Positions 1 through 20,745 of a stretch of 64,000 bases of DNA are shown one piece after another. Made by a program: the position numbers and the translations under genes. The stretch lies in the NCBI GenBank assembly GCA_016806645.1, contig JACSYO010000708.1:211001-275000 (forward strand), read 5' to 3'. The notes under the pieces are model-generated. The model did no database searches and had not been told where the DNA came from. It saw nothing but the letters and a program-made list of their open reading frames with translations. Source of the stretch: Ophiodon elongatus. Its lineage: Eukaryota > Chordata > Actinopteri > Perciformes > Hexagrammidae. Numbering within the stretch: position 1 is the first letter of the stretch; each line of letters opens with the position of its first letter.

Positions 1-79
1 TGTTTGTTTAGTGTGGGTGTGTGTGGGTGTGTGTTTGGGATGGGGGGAGTGGGGGATGTTCATGCCAGTGTGTGTGTGT

Positions 80-110
<31 letters not shown>

Positions 111-178
111 GCACTGCTGCTGTTTGCATGTTTGCAGTGAAGCATGTATTAGGGACCGGAGGAGGAGGGGAGTGTTTC

Positions 179-179
<1 letters not shown>

Positions 180-233
<54 letters not shown>
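180..233. repeat. (TG)n microsatellite
   Basis: An almost pure TG tract, preceded by a shorter interrupted TG tract at about 71-110. It ends seven bases before the CRE-like TGACGTCA at 242-249. Confidence 0.95.
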
Positions 234-235
<2 letters not shown>

Positions 236-1193
236 ACTGATTGACGTCACAGACGCCCACTCATTTCCATCTTTTCTGCGTGCGCAGAGAGAATAGATCC
301 CCATCTGCATCCAGAGCTCTTCTCCCCTGCCTGCACACTCCCTCCCTCCCTCCCTCCCCCCTCTTCCCTCCTCACCTCCCGGTATACTTTCTCCTCCTCT
401 CCCTCTCACCCTGCCTCTTCCCATTCACTCGCTCTCGCACATCCCACCCCCGTAGGGCGCAGCCAGCCTCGTAGATAAACAAGTCGAACAACACAAACAG
501 TTTAAGACAGCCAGACAGCAACATCCTCTCCGAGTGGCGGATATTCGAGAACCTTGCCGCTGAACATCTGTTCATCTTCAAGCATCACTGAGGTCCGGTC
601 TGCGGGGAGGACTTTTTGGACTCTCCCTGCACAAATATGTGAACGTGTACCTGTTGGTGACTTTGTGTCCATACGTGTGCGTATTGTCCCAGTGCTACGC
701 GTGTGCGTACGCGTGTAAGTGTGGCGCTCTTTCAACAAAAACAAGGCGCTCATCCACATTCACACAGCTGGTATCCTTGGTGACGACACATCACCTAAAT
801 CAATTCCCCGTAAAAAGGCCATCCTCACCTTTTACGCACACAGACACACACAAACAAACACACAAACACGTCTTCATACTACACGCGACGCACACGGAAG
901 GGTGTGCGCGTGCAAAACGACACGCACGGCCGCTCACACACTCATTCACCCCCACCCTGCGTGCCAGAGCCCGACCGGAGAGATGTGGGATATGAATGGA
1001 TGAGAGGATGCGGGGAGGAGACAGAGGATGCGTGGGATGACAGAGTAGGATACGCGCGTGTTTAAAAAAAGGACAGATGGGCTATTTTAGTCCATATATC
1101 ATAACCCCGTCGGAAAATTAAGACAGGACAGAATGAGTGTGCACACTGGGGGCGTTGCGCAACGCTTTGGGGCACAACTCCTCTTGTGATTGC

Positions 1194-1225
<32 letters not shown>

Positions 1226-2008
1226 AAAGAAAGAAGAGAATGAGGCGCAGACAGGCAGGCAGACTGGCAGATGGTCAGAGAGACCGTTAAGCGGGCAGAC
1301 ACACATTCAGTTCAGACAGCCGGCGTGCACCAAGAGAGATAAAACAATATTAGAGGAATCAGCTCTTTGGTGTCAGAATGCCTCGGGAAGCTTGGGTGCG
1401 CGCGCGCGTGTCTGAGTCTCGGTATCAAAGAGCCCTAACGAGTCAAATGGTTGATCACAGCAGACAGGATGAACGGACGGATCAATGGAGGCGCGCGAGA
1501 GGAGGAGGATATCACAAGGGGCCGCGCGGATGAAAGAAGAAAGACCACCGAAGAAACTTTCTGTCTGATCAATAATATATTTCCTTTGGTTGCCCCTCTC
1601 ATATACCCCCCCCCCCGACATCAATATAGAGCTCACTCGGGGGGACGCTCATGGAGCCCGGTGCAGAGGAGTGGGCTCTTAATCGAACCGTCTGCTTGAG
1701 TACATGTTGAATCAAACAGATGATGCTGACAGAGGATTAAACGAACGTATGAGAGGAGATGTGAAAGAAAGAGTAATTTAAAAAATATTTTTATTTTTTA
1801 TTTTAAAGGCCTGGAGGGATCCACTTTTGAGGAGCCTTTTCATGATGAAGCCTGTGATCTGTCTCCTATTATTCATTGACGGCCCCGAGGGGGAGATAAA
1901 TAATAATGACACTTTTAATGTATCTGGTGGTAAAATGTAAGGTTAATCAAAGCTCGACGGGACCGAAGCCCCTCTGTTTGTTTACAGGAGGCCAAGATGA
2001 GGCAAGGC

Positions 2009-2021
2009 CGCCATCTAGCGG
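2009..2021 (-). promoter_or_regulatory. candidate CTCF site (reverse orientation)
   Basis: The plus strand reads CGCCATCTAGCGG; its complement, CCGCTAGATGGCG, matches the common vertebrate CTCF core variant CCACTAGATGGCGC at most positions. It sits in a short GC-rich patch at 2005-2045. This is a motif match by eye only; no score was computed. Confidence 0.35.
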
Positions 2022-2427
2022 GGGCGCGGCGCCACGGCGCTCCGCACACACAACACAAATATCGACAAAATGGAGCCCGTCGCTCGGCCATGACAATGCA
2101 GGTCAGAGGGGCTGCGAACCGCTGCGCCGAATAGCGGAAGAAACCCGACAGAGCGCCGAGCTCTGTGGAGAATGGCGGCAGTGATTCATGGGTAAAAAAA
2201 AGAGGCCTCACCGGCGCTCGTCATAACCCCAATCAGGAAGGCCTGCTGCAGTCAGAATCCAATCTTATTTATTATTTCCGTTTTATAGAGGGAATTGAAA
2301 ATAGTTTGCACCATATGATAACATAAAATGCAAAAAAATGTAAACCTGCATATTTTAAAGCACATCAAGTGAGGTTTGGGCCTCAGCAAACACTCACATC
2401 CACACACTGCCAATGCTGGAGGCAAGT

Positions 2428-2428
<1 letters not shown>

Positions 2429-2482
<54 letters not shown>
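2429..2482. repeat. (CA)n microsatellite
   Basis: A pure CA tract of about 27 units in non-coding sequence. Confidence 0.95.
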
Positions 2483-2484
<2 letters not shown>

Positions 2485-3597
2485 GAGAAAGTAGACCCCA
2501 TTCCTACTGTGTTTGCTTAATAGAGTACATGCATTTCTACTCATCCCTGCTGCTGCTGCCAGACCCCTAACATGAACTGTGTGCAAATAGAGCTCTCCTT
2601 TATGTGCTGCCGAACAAATCCGTGCTATTTTGCATGAGGGTTGAGGTGAATGTGGGTCACAGCGCTCGTGCTCCTGCTCGAGTTCACGCAGAGTTAAATG
2701 GGAATGCGGGATGCCTAAAGGGGGAAGAAAGACGCTGTCTGCTCCTTCAGCGGGTGGAAGCCTCAGCACTGTAACTTCCCTTCTGTCTTCCGAAGGCTGC
2801 GAGACAGGCGGAGGAAAGGGTGCAGGCTTCAGCTGAGGCCTTTAGTCTTTTGTTGAGTCCTTTACGTCAATGATTCAGAAGAAAGGGTGAATCACTCTTT
2901 AGGGAGGGAGAATGGACACAGACACACACACCTTATCAGAGAGTCTGAGAGTAGTGTCCCAACTGTGGCTGACCTTTTGCTGCCCTGACCTTCCCGTGGC
3001 TCTGTGGGATCCATCCTAATGGTTTTGAGTCCTCAGCCATCAAGCAGCCGCCTTCAGTTGAGTTTGGAGGTTCAACAAAAACTGTGTCCCGCTGCAGCAG
3101 TCCTGAGAGGAAAGGTTGGATTTGTCTCCAGTGACATGACCACTCAGGCATGTTTCATTCAGTCACGAGGTCACAGTGGCTGTCTGAATCTCATTTTCTG
3201 CCTTGCGCGTTAAACATGAACGTAACGGTGCGTTAAAAGGTCTGAGTTTACATCTCTCTCCGATCAGACGAACACTGAAGACCTCTCATGTGTGATTTAT
3301 AATGGAGGATGCATTAGAAGCAGGCTGAGTGCAGGTTTAAAGGCAACACGAGAGCTTTGCAGCTTCATTACCAGGTCGTTGCATTTACTTGCAAACCGAC
3401 CACTGCAGTTAGAAGGCTGGGCGCCCCGAGCCGTCACTCAAGTGGACCTCAGTTGTCAATGCATGCTTGCAAATCACCCTTTTTCTAAACTTTCAATCAC
3501 TGTGGTGTTAAAGTGGAGACTCCCAACTTCAATCTCTCTCTATTAAAAGAAACAAACTCGGGACACATGATATCGAGGAAAATTCCCAGGACTTGTT

Positions 3598-3603
3598 TTT
3601 ATT
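3598..3603 (-). terminator. probable polyadenylation signal of hmgn
   Basis: TTTATT on the plus strand is AATAAA on the minus strand, about 855 bases past the hmgn stop codon. A 3' UTR of that length fits HMGN genes, which generally have UTRs much longer than their coding sequence. No stronger hexamer was noticed between here and the stop. Confidence 0.45.
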
Positions 3604-3830
3604 AAGAGAATTTCAGAACATAAGAGAGGGACCAGACACCTGCAATTTGTCAGAGAGGGTTTCCAAATTCGATTGTTTAAAAAAACCAGAGTGTTTAGAA
3701 AAGCTGACGTGACAGCGTGGATGGAGCGGGAGCTGTTTCACACGCAGGGTCGTCTAGGAGACGGGTCGGAGGCAATCGCTGTTCCCGGAATGTTTCACAT
3801 GTTCGTCTTCCTCTTTCTTATGGACAACAC

Positions 3831-3919
3831 GCTTTTTTTTTTTTTCTTTTTTTTTTTTTTAAACACAAGTTCAATGAAAAAAAAAAAAAAAAAAACACAC
3901 AACAAAAAAAAAAAAAAAA
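3831..3919. repeat. poly(T)/poly(A) inverted homopolymers in hmgn 3' UTR
   Basis: A T-rich run (3831-3860, one C interruption) is followed after about 18 bases by A-runs at 3879-3895 and 3904-3919. Within the predicted hmgn 3' UTR the runs could pair as an A:U hairpin. Length polymorphism and sequencing error are likely here. Confidence 0.8.
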
Positions 3920-4457
3920 GACAGAAGCAAAAGGGAACTCACTGCACATTTAGAGGTCTAAAAGAATCAACCACATTAACATGGCTGAACCGTTAATATA
4001 ACATGGATAAAGGCTGAATTGTAGGGGGGGGGGGAGGTCTAATCTGTGGAGGAAGAAGAGGGGAGAGGAAGGGGGAGGTTTGGGAAGATGGGGAGCGAGG
4101 AGGAAAAACACAGGAGTACACAACTCACGACATAGCCAATCCGGCGGGGGACGCACTTTTCTACACCAAACAAGCCTTCAACAATCATGAAATGCCATTT
4201 AAAAAAGATTTTAGTGTGTTCATCTTGCTTGCAGACACTTGATATGACCACTGCATAATCAGCTTTGCTTTTTGTGCTAAAAATCTGTACGGATACTTAT
4301 AAAATCATTGATAAAAATATTCCTCTGTTAACAATACGCCTTGGAGGGAAACCATGTGAGAGACTTGGAGGGGGGCTGGCTGGTTGGCTGGGGGTTCAGG
4401 GGGGTGGGTGGTTGGGGTGGGGGGATTGTAGAGGAGGAGGAAGCTTGGGCAGTGGTG

Positions 4458-6811
4458 CTACTCGGACTTGGCCTCCTCCTTGGCCTCCTCGGGGGCTGCC
4501 TCCACCTGTGGGACAGAGCAAAGAGGTCAAGGTCAAAACTTTGAGCCGCTGCAAGTCGTTGCCACGTGTGAAACAACCGGCGGGGTTTCTTCCACGAGTC
4601 CACCCACCTCGTTGGTCTTGGCCTCTCCGTTCTCAGAGTGGTTTTCCTCGTTGGCTTCGGCCTCTGCGTTCTCCTTCGCCTTCTTGGTCTTCTTGTCCTC
4701 CTTCTTGTCGATCACGGCCTTTTCTTTCTGCGGTGGCCACAAGACAGGCTGTTAGCAGACTGGATGCTCACACGCTCGGGTGCCTTTGGCACGGGGACGC
4801 ATGTCGAGTCAGAATGGGGGTTATTGGGGAGTCTCTTACCTTTGCTGCCTTCTTGGCCTTTGGTTCCGGCTTGGGTGGGGTCGGTTTCTGTGGTGGGGAG
4901 AGGAAAAGAGATTGAGAAATAGCTACGCCCGGATTGCTGCCTTCTTCGCTAGTGTGACGATACTAGAAGAGTTTGGCTCTTTAAAAAGACAGCGAGTCTA
5001 ACTCTAAATGTTCCCAACAAGGAAACTTCTTTAACACAGACATTGTTTGAGTGTTTATAATATATATATGTCCACCCCTAACTGGGTTAATTAAAGTTAT
5101 TATACAGTATTAATATACTAAAAAGGTAACAATTCTGAAGCACTCCATTATGCCCACTATTGGTATTTCATATGTATTGTATCAGCCCTGAACTTTTTAA
5201 ATAGCAAAAAACCTTTCTAAAAATCCTGTTTTATTCAAATAATCATGACATAATATATTTAAAGTACTGCTGACTACTTAATTACTACCTAGTTCAAGAC
5301 TTGAAGAGCTGTAACTAATTCTTGAGCTTAATAATAAAAAAATGACATGTTTTGAAGTTTGGTATTGCCAGGAATCAAATTGAAGTATTTCATAAAACGA
5401 AAACCTGTTTCTATACTTGCTCTTTTTCTCTAAAGGCAAAATGTTGCTTTATTTAATTGGCAATACATGTGTGTGACTACTTTTAAGCTTTCTAACATGA
5501 TTTACTCTTTATTTCATGTTTTTTTGACTGAATGTGTGAATATAAATGACTTGGTGAGTTTCTCTGTGTGTCTTCTTACCGATGATAACCGAGCTGATCT
5601 CCTCTGGGGCTGAAACAGAACAGAGACCGTTATCACAGGGCTGTTATTTTCATTTGGGCTACATTCAGGAAACACACATTAGAATTCAACAATAGTTCTT
5701 ATTTTATAGTTTTGTTGATAATGCCCCCACGGGTCCCACATACTGATGACAATTCCCATTGAATCACATGTACGTGGTGTTTGTTAACGTGTACGCCCTC
5801 TTACCTCCTCCCGTTCTCCTCCATCCGTTACTGCTGTCTGAGAAACACAAACACAACAGGTTAAAATGTGGGTGGGGGGGAAAAATACCACGACTGAGAG
5901 ACTAAATGGTGTTTATACTGACAAGAAACTGTTGTTAAATGCTTCAGGGGCATATTAGGAATAATTATAGACCTGCCGGAAAAACTTTTTGCTTTCGCGC
6001 CAAAACTAAATTTTATGTCACATACAGGTCATTTTAAAGGCTTACAGCCCAGGAATGCCTTGGTAGTGCATGGGTTCAGCAGTGGGCTGCGAGGGCCCAA
6101 CCGTGCGGGCCTCTGGGGCCATATTTTGAGGGCCCAAGCCCCGTTTTTCCCCTTCACTCCCTCATTTATTTCTCTCATTCAATGCATGAAGCACAGATTT
6201 GAAAGCTGGCGCGGGAGTCTCTGAGAAGGGGGAGGGACCTGCCGCCTGCTCACGCGCGCCACCGGGCGGTAGAGCCGCGCCACCGCAGCCATTCGGGACT
6301 ATGAACAAAGAGAGAAAATATACAATTTTATCGAAACGCGACGGCGAGTGCTCGTTTTCGTGGCCAAAATGCAAAGTAGGGGCACTGAAGCATTTTCTGG
6401 GGCCACTTTTCGCCGGTTTGGTGTCGAAATCGCGATACGCGGAGCGCTTGTTCTCGGTAGGTCGGCGACGAAGGTGGACAAGAGCTGCAAAGCATGGCTG
6501 CTGCTTGTGCTTTAACTGCATGGAGACCGAGAGAGACTTCTGACTCCCCAAAGGACAGCGGCTCGTGCAAGAAAACGCGATTTAAAGGCCGTGGCCGAGC
6601 GGGAAAATATTCATTTTAACGCATAAAAAAATTTACATTATATCTAGAATATAGGCAAAAATTACCAGCGATATATAACGGTTATATATTACGTTATAAT
6701 TAAGTAATGTCTCAGAGGGATGTCTTCACAATCGTTTGCAATGCACATACAGCCGATATGCCCCTCCAAACTATGTGGCCCGGTCGGGATACGTACCTTT
6801 CTCTTGGGCAT
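4458..6811 (-). CDS. hmgn: HMGN family nucleosome-binding protein, six coding exons, 97 aa
   Basis: This gene encodes a small nuclear high-mobility-group N protein. HMGN proteins bind the acidic patch and DNA of nucleosome cores and loosen chromatin by opposing linker histone. Coding exons on the minus strand are 6811-6797, 5837-5805, 5609-5580, 4887-4840, 4727-4608 and 4505-4458. All junctions are GT-AG and all are phase 0. The protein starts MPKRK, as HMGN1, 2, 3 and 5 do. Residues 17-26 are PQRRSARLSS, containing the invariant RRSARLS core of the nucleosome-binding domain, continued by the proline/lysine stretch at 27-42. Residues 43-82 are Lys/Glu-rich with an ENGEAKT motif as in HMGN1/2, and the acidic tail ends AKSE. 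Micro-exons of 30 and 33 nt match the family's gene structure. Length matches HMGN1/HMGN2 and not the long-tailed mammalian HMGN5. The family is certain; which hmgn paralogue it is cannot be settled by eye. Confidence 0.95.
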
Positions 6812-7463
6812 GTTGAGTTCGCGGAGGTGTTCTGACAAATATAACTAAAAACTGTTTTCCTCAGTGGGTTCAGTGCATGTGAAGACGAGCGTCTCCCTTA
6901 TGCTCGGCAGTGTAGTAAACACACTGGAACGGAGAGGCGAGTGGTTGAATGGGGGGAGGGGTGCGGCTAAAGGCATGATTGATAGGCTCCCGGCCAATCA
7001 GGTGACGCCATTCGGGGCTGCAGAACACTCGGAATTTTGGAGCCGGTGATGTTCGGAGGGTCTGCGCGAATGGCTCCGTCCCTTCTGCGGGGAGGACGCC
7101 CGCGAGAGCTGGGGACAGGGGCCCGCGCTCGAGGACATGTTGCCCCCTCGTACGAGCGCGGTAACAGTGGGGAAAAGAGGCCGCACGGCCGAGCCCCGCA
7201 CGCGCCGGTCTACGGGCCCCCGCGGCGGGCCGGAGCCGTGCCCCCCCAACCACCCCCAGTGTAAAGCCATTCATCCCCGCTGGCTAGTCTGAAAAGCCGG
7301 GCTCACATCTGTAAGCGGCCCGCGAGGAGAGAATTCACCATAAATTCACTCTGTGTTTGAGTCCAATATGGCGCCCACTCCTCACCGACAATTTTTTTTT
7401 TTGTTTGTCAGTCGGCTTTCCTAAATTCATTTCAGAGAAGCCTCGCGTCGTCTGCTCCAGACG

Positions 7464-7478
7464 CCGGCAGGGGGCCAC
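7464..7478 (+). promoter_or_regulatory. candidate CTCF site (forward)
   Basis: CCGGCAGGGGGCCAC is close to the vertebrate CTCF core (CCRSCAGGGGGCRCY). It lies between the divergent hmgn and sh3bgrl promoters. It is a motif match only. Confidence 0.4.
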
Positions 7479-7647
7479 AGAGCCCGTCTAATGAGAGCCT
7501 GCTCGAGACGCCGCTTGGAGAACGAGGCCCGACGAGCTGCAGGGAACACAAAAGCGTTAAAAATCACAGCGGATTATTATTTCTTTGTATTGTTTTTAAT
7601 TCCCCTAACGTTCAATGACCATGCCACAATTAAGGAGGAACACCTGC

Positions 7648-7670
7648 AACGGTGCACGTGTTGCACCGTT
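7648..7670. promoter_or_regulatory. short palindrome around an E-box upstream of sh3bgrl
   Basis: The arms AACGGTGCA and TGCACCGTT are perfect inverted repeats separated by CGTGT, and the centre contains CACGTG, the E-box read by USF/MYC-type bHLH factors. It is about 500 bases upstream of the sh3bgrl ATG. Function is inferred from position only. Confidence 0.45.
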
Positions 7671-7823
7671 AAATAGGGGGAGGGGGGGTATCGAACTGCT
7701 GGCTTGCAGACAATGGGGTCGATGCTGAAATATTCAGACAATATCACTCCGGTGTCTTGCCATCATAATAGGCCCCAAAGCCCCCTCTGCGCGCGTGAAC
7801 CGTGTCTCCGTGTGTGCGTGCTC

Positions 7824-7824
<1 letters not shown>

Positions 7825-7874
<50 letters not shown>

Positions 7875-7905
7875 GGAGAGGGGAGAGAGAGAGAGAGAGA
7901 GAGAG
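7825..7905. repeat. (GA)n microsatellite in the sh3bgrl promoter/5' UTR
   Basis: Two GA tracts separated by a short AT/GGG interruption lie 270-350 bases upstream of the sh3bgrl ATG. GA repeats near start sites can bind GAGA-type factors and exclude nucleosomes. Confidence 0.9.
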
Positions 7906-8172
7906 GGAGGGGGAGGCAGAGCACAGAGGCGGAGGAGGAATGTAAAACCTCCATCCAGTGCCGAGAGCAGGAGCATTTGCGCAGATAGTCTGCGCTGCCT
8001 TCGACAGACGCACCGCGTTTCAGCCGTAGAGAGAGAAGGGGAGGAGGGGGGAGTTCGCTGTTGTTGTTTCTTGTCCCGCTGCCGAGCGATCCCGACCTGC
8101 AAAAAAGAGTCCGCGAGGAGCAGGGCGACATACCGCCGCGTACCGGACTCGTGTCAGCACCAGGGATTTAAC

Positions 8173-17484
<9,312 letters not shown>

Positions 17485-18320
17485 CAGCTTCACACTGTTT
17501 TCTACCTGAGACCTAAACCTAGACCTAAACCTAGATCTGAACCCAGGCGGACCAAGAACTGATCCAGGATGAAAACAAGCAAGATTTCACTCGGCTTCTT
17601 AATGTGATTTTTTTTTCTTCTTTTTTTTTTCTATTAATCTGTGTTCAGCTGTGCCTTGTCAGCTGTAGTGAAAGGAGGTGCTAAAGCAGAGCATTATGGG
17701 TACCTTCAAACGGCTCTGCTTCCTCTCATTAACCTCAGCTCGCTAAGCCTATTGGCCCAACGACATGTCAATCAGCCACTAGCATGAACGCGTAGCTTCC
17801 TTTTTGAGAACACGTAGTCGGGACACAACTAAATGTACGCACGTTGAAAGTTGTTCCACAGATTCGTCATTTGGCCAACGGGACATCATCCATAATACAT
17901 TATCCTCATTAATTTCACTCGACGGGTTCAATTGGAACAAGCCTCATCTGTCGTCGCCAAACCTGTGGCACCTTCTGTAAAAGTGATCTGTTATAATCCC
18001 GTTCTCTGTTTTTGTTTACTTTATACGGTCTTAATGCTGATTTAATAGCAAAACTTTTTTCTACAAGATGATGTATGTTTTAAAAATGATAACACATGCC
18101 AAAATTACAGGTCTGCATACACAGAGGGATGTGATTTCTTTTTTTTTCTTTTTTTTTTTTATTTGCCGTTTGTGTTTTTAGGGGAGTCGGATCGCTGTTT
18201 GGTTTCACCATCAGCATCCTGTGTCACATTGTGTTGGTGATCCCGGTGTTACACAATCTTTAAAATAAAATACAAAATAAGACTGCAAATAAAACTGCAA
18301 GACTGACTCTGAGTACTCCT
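17485..18320 (+). terminator. sh3bgrl 3' UTR with AATAAA signals
   Basis: AT-rich sequence after the stop codon carries T-rich runs, then two AATAAA hexamers at 18264-18269 and 18288-18293. This gives a 3' UTR of roughly 0.8 kb. Shortly after the stop, at 17508-17540, is a small run of AGACCTAAACCT-type units. Confidence 0.65.
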
Positions 18321-18559
18321 TGGTGGTTTTTGTGAAATCAGTTTCAATAGTGAAAAACGTATCTGCCTTCTTGTAACATTTTATGTACGATTAATGAATT
18401 TACAGCTGATGTTGGTGACTTCATTGTCTTTAAAAGTGTTAACATTGTGAAATAGAAAGCAGGATTTGTTCTGAAGTCATCACTCATTGAGTTATTGATT
18501 TGCACCAAATATTCCCCAGAATGTTACCCAACCGCTCAAAGTGCTTCCCGGCAGTTTTT

Positions 18560-19500
18560 AGGTCTGTGTACATTTCTTGAGTATTTCGAAATTATATCTT
18601 TACTCCCCCACATTTCAGTGAAATAGTATGATTATTTTACGTCACTACATTTTTGTGACCGCTGCAGCTTTTCAGATAAAGATTTTACATAAGATAACAC
18701 AATGAGCTTATAAGTTAATAAAGAATAAAGTTTGCAATAAAGAAATGCACCTACACACTGGAATCACAAGATGTTTGAAAACAGTGAAGATGATTATTCT
18801 GAATGAGAAAGCCCAGCAGTTGATCAACATATTGCTAATGAAATGAATAAGAGCTGTGACTCCAGTGTATTGCTCTACATCTTGTATTGATTTTTTTTTT
18901 GTATCCAGCACCTATCCCACTGAGGTTTTTGGATGCACACACACAAGTACTCAAATGTCTTGATGATTAAACTAGTGGTTCCTGATGTTTTTCACTCATC
19001 TACAAACAGCGAGGTGTGGTGGCGTTGTTCCACCAAAACAGGATTTCCTCTCCAAACTGCTCAGCTGGTTTAATTTAAACTCTAATATTTCACAAAAAAG
19101 CAAAGGCATGTGTTTTCTATATGTAGCATAACATCTTCTTCTTCTTCTTCTTTCCCCACTCAATTAATCATCAGTACCCCTCAGATTTATCTTCTGACCC
19201 TTTGGAGTGGGGCCCCGCCCCCTAGCTTGAGCTACCTTACTGTACATAAAGTAGCTCCAACTTAACCAGCTTATGTACACACTTGTGCATCAGTATAAAC
19301 AATATAATAATGTTATATATCATAATATATCAGTCACAGGGGGCTTTACTTTTGACACTTTAAATACCTTCGATAATACTTCTGTAGTTAAACTTAAGTT
19401 GGATCTTTAACGCGGGACTTTTACTTATAATGCAACATTTTTAAATGTTGTGTTGCTACTTTTACTTTCAGCATGTGTATGAATGTCCTTGTTCTCTTTT
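18560..19500. repeat. AT-rich spacer with fragments of a dispersed teleost repeat
   Basis: No gene is visible. Phrases such as GATAATACTTCTGTAGTTAA, ACTTTTACTTATAATG and TTGCTACTTTTACTTTC (19365-19470) belong to a widespread fish interspersed repeat family; a related fragment is at 56420-56520. A (CTT)n run is near 19135-19150. Assignment is from memory. Confidence 0.5.
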
Positions 19501-19703
19501 CTCTGATTTTCAGTAACTGGTTCCTAAAGGAAGTGAGTGCTATGGGTGGAGGGGCCAGTTCTCATTTGCAGAAGTGAAACATGTTAATATAACTTAATAA
19601 CATTCGCAATGACACTTTGCCTTTCGCCTTCAAGAGCGACGATCATAAGGAGCGAAGTCGGGTGAAAAAGAGACAGAAAAGCAGAGGCCAGTCGTTCTGT
19701 GCC

Positions 19704-20745
19704 ATGTTGGCCGAAGGTTTTCTCAGAGTGCTGCGTTACAGGGAGGAGAGAAAGTTTGCCTCTGCTTCTAAGCTGCAGAGATTGCAGGAACACGCTCCTT
19801 GTGCGGATCAGTTCAACTGCCATCTCTCCGACTCAAACTCTGCAGACCTACAGACAGATTCAGCCGAAGCAGGTAAACCGCCTTAAAGAGAAACAATTAA
19901 AACCATGTAATGTTTAACTTTCCAAACTGGTACTAACGTTAACTTTGCGCGGTCTAGTTCGCTTGCTTCCCTTTTTACTAACACGTCCTTCCTTTGTCAG
20001 ATATGATCTCTCTTATGCTTGCATGCCAAATAGCAAAGCAACATTGTAATTACCAGTTTACTTTCTGTTATCAGGTCCAAACCAGGTGGAACTAGACCCC
20101 GCCCAATGCCAGCGACTCAAATTAGTGCCTAAAGGTCCTGTAGGCTGCTTAATCCCTGGGTGTCCAGCGGTCCTCACCCTGGACTCTGACTTTAAGGTTT
20201 GCTTGGACAACTGTAGCCTCCTGGAACAGTATTCAGACCTGCAGGTGGCCACCATCCCCCAGCACGCTCTTTACACTCCTGCCTCTGAATCCTACCGTCA
20301 GCCAGAGTGGGCAGCCCATCAGGGGTCGCAAGGCGAACCCCTCTCATCCATTCCAGACCAGGGTTATCTGGTTATGGGGCCCAGTGTGAACAACAGCTTG
20401 GATCTGCCCGGGTCAGGGTTGGAGCCCATGTCTAACTCGGTGCTGAATGGGCTGCTGGAGAAGCAGCTGGAGGAGGTGTACATGCAGCATCTGACTGACA
20501 ACTTGGCTCGATGTCACTCCCACCTGGGCAACAGCATCCTGCACGGCCTGGTGCCTCCTCCGCAGCCCGGCAGCAGACAGGATCGGGGGCCAGACTCACT
20601 GGAGGCCAGTCTGGAACAGGGGTCAGGAGGGGACAAAGACAAGAAGATCAGTTATCTGAGCACCCAGAACCTGGTCCCCTGCTCGTCCAACTTCAGCACT
20701 CCAGTTCTGAGGATTTCGGAGGTTGACAATACTCATCTGCAATGA
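19704..20745 (+). CDS. tasl: TASL (CXorf21-like) SLC15A4-associated TLR adaptor, two coding exons, 279 aa
   Basis: TASL is recruited by SLC15A4 to endolysosomes and activates IRF5 downstream of TLR7/8/9. Coding exons are 19704-19872 (phase 1 end) and 20075-20745, with a 202-bp GT-AG intron. The N terminus, MLAEGFLRVLRYREE, parallels human MLSEGYLSGLEYWND, the segment reported to insert into SLC15A4. The conserved central helix reads SNSVLNGLLEKQLEEVYMQH, against SNAVLNEYLEQKVVELYKQY in human. The C-terminal STPVLRISEVD contains the pLxIS motif (L268, I270, S271) needed for IRF5 docking, eight residues from the end as human Ser294 is near its end. The middle is divergent, low-complexity and rich in Pro/Ser/Gln. 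The ATG at 19704 is the first in frame. A pyrimidine tract and AG at about 19514 suggest an upstream non-coding exon. Length is close to human (301 aa). Some fish have more than one such paralogue. Confidence 0.9.

Larger units (their letters stand above)
1..3597. other. gene-free flank downstream of hmgn, with microsatellites
   Basis: I see no credible coding exon here on either strand; open frames run through TG/CA or CT repeats or have no recognisable protein content. The stretch holds (TG)n tracts near 71-110 and 180-233, a (GA)n tract at 1202-1224 and a (CA)n tract at 2429-2482. Positions 240-1500 are relatively CpG-rich and include a palindromic CRE-type site, TGACGTCA at 242-249, so an unannotated promoter or 5' exon cannot be excluded. 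Positions 1780-1900 are AT-rich with nothing recognisable. The region lies beyond the probable polyadenylation signal of the minus-strand hmgn gene. Confidence 0.6.
6797..8172. promoter_or_regulatory. divergent CpG-rich promoter interval, hmgn / sh3bgrl
   Basis: The start codons of hmgn (minus) and sh3bgrl (plus) are 1.36 kb apart. The interval is CpG-rich, especially 6950-7330 and 7440-7530, in contrast to the AT-rich hmgn introns. A CCAAT box (CCAATCAGG, from 6994; ATTGG on the minus strand) lies about 185 bases upstream of the hmgn ATG. The sh3bgrl side carries a (GA)n block at 7825-7905, followed by GC-rich sequence that is probably its 5' UTR. Transcription start sites cannot be placed exactly from sequence. 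Confidence 0.6.

Noticed and set aside
4265..4915. Long plus-strand open frames opposite hmgn
   Set aside because: They are antisense to the hmgn exons 4-6, whose minus-strand frames give a recognisable HMGN protein with proper splice sites.
20511..20726. Second open frame inside tasl exon 2
   Set aside because: It is a shifted-frame shadow; the TASL frame matches the conserved helix and pLxIS motif.
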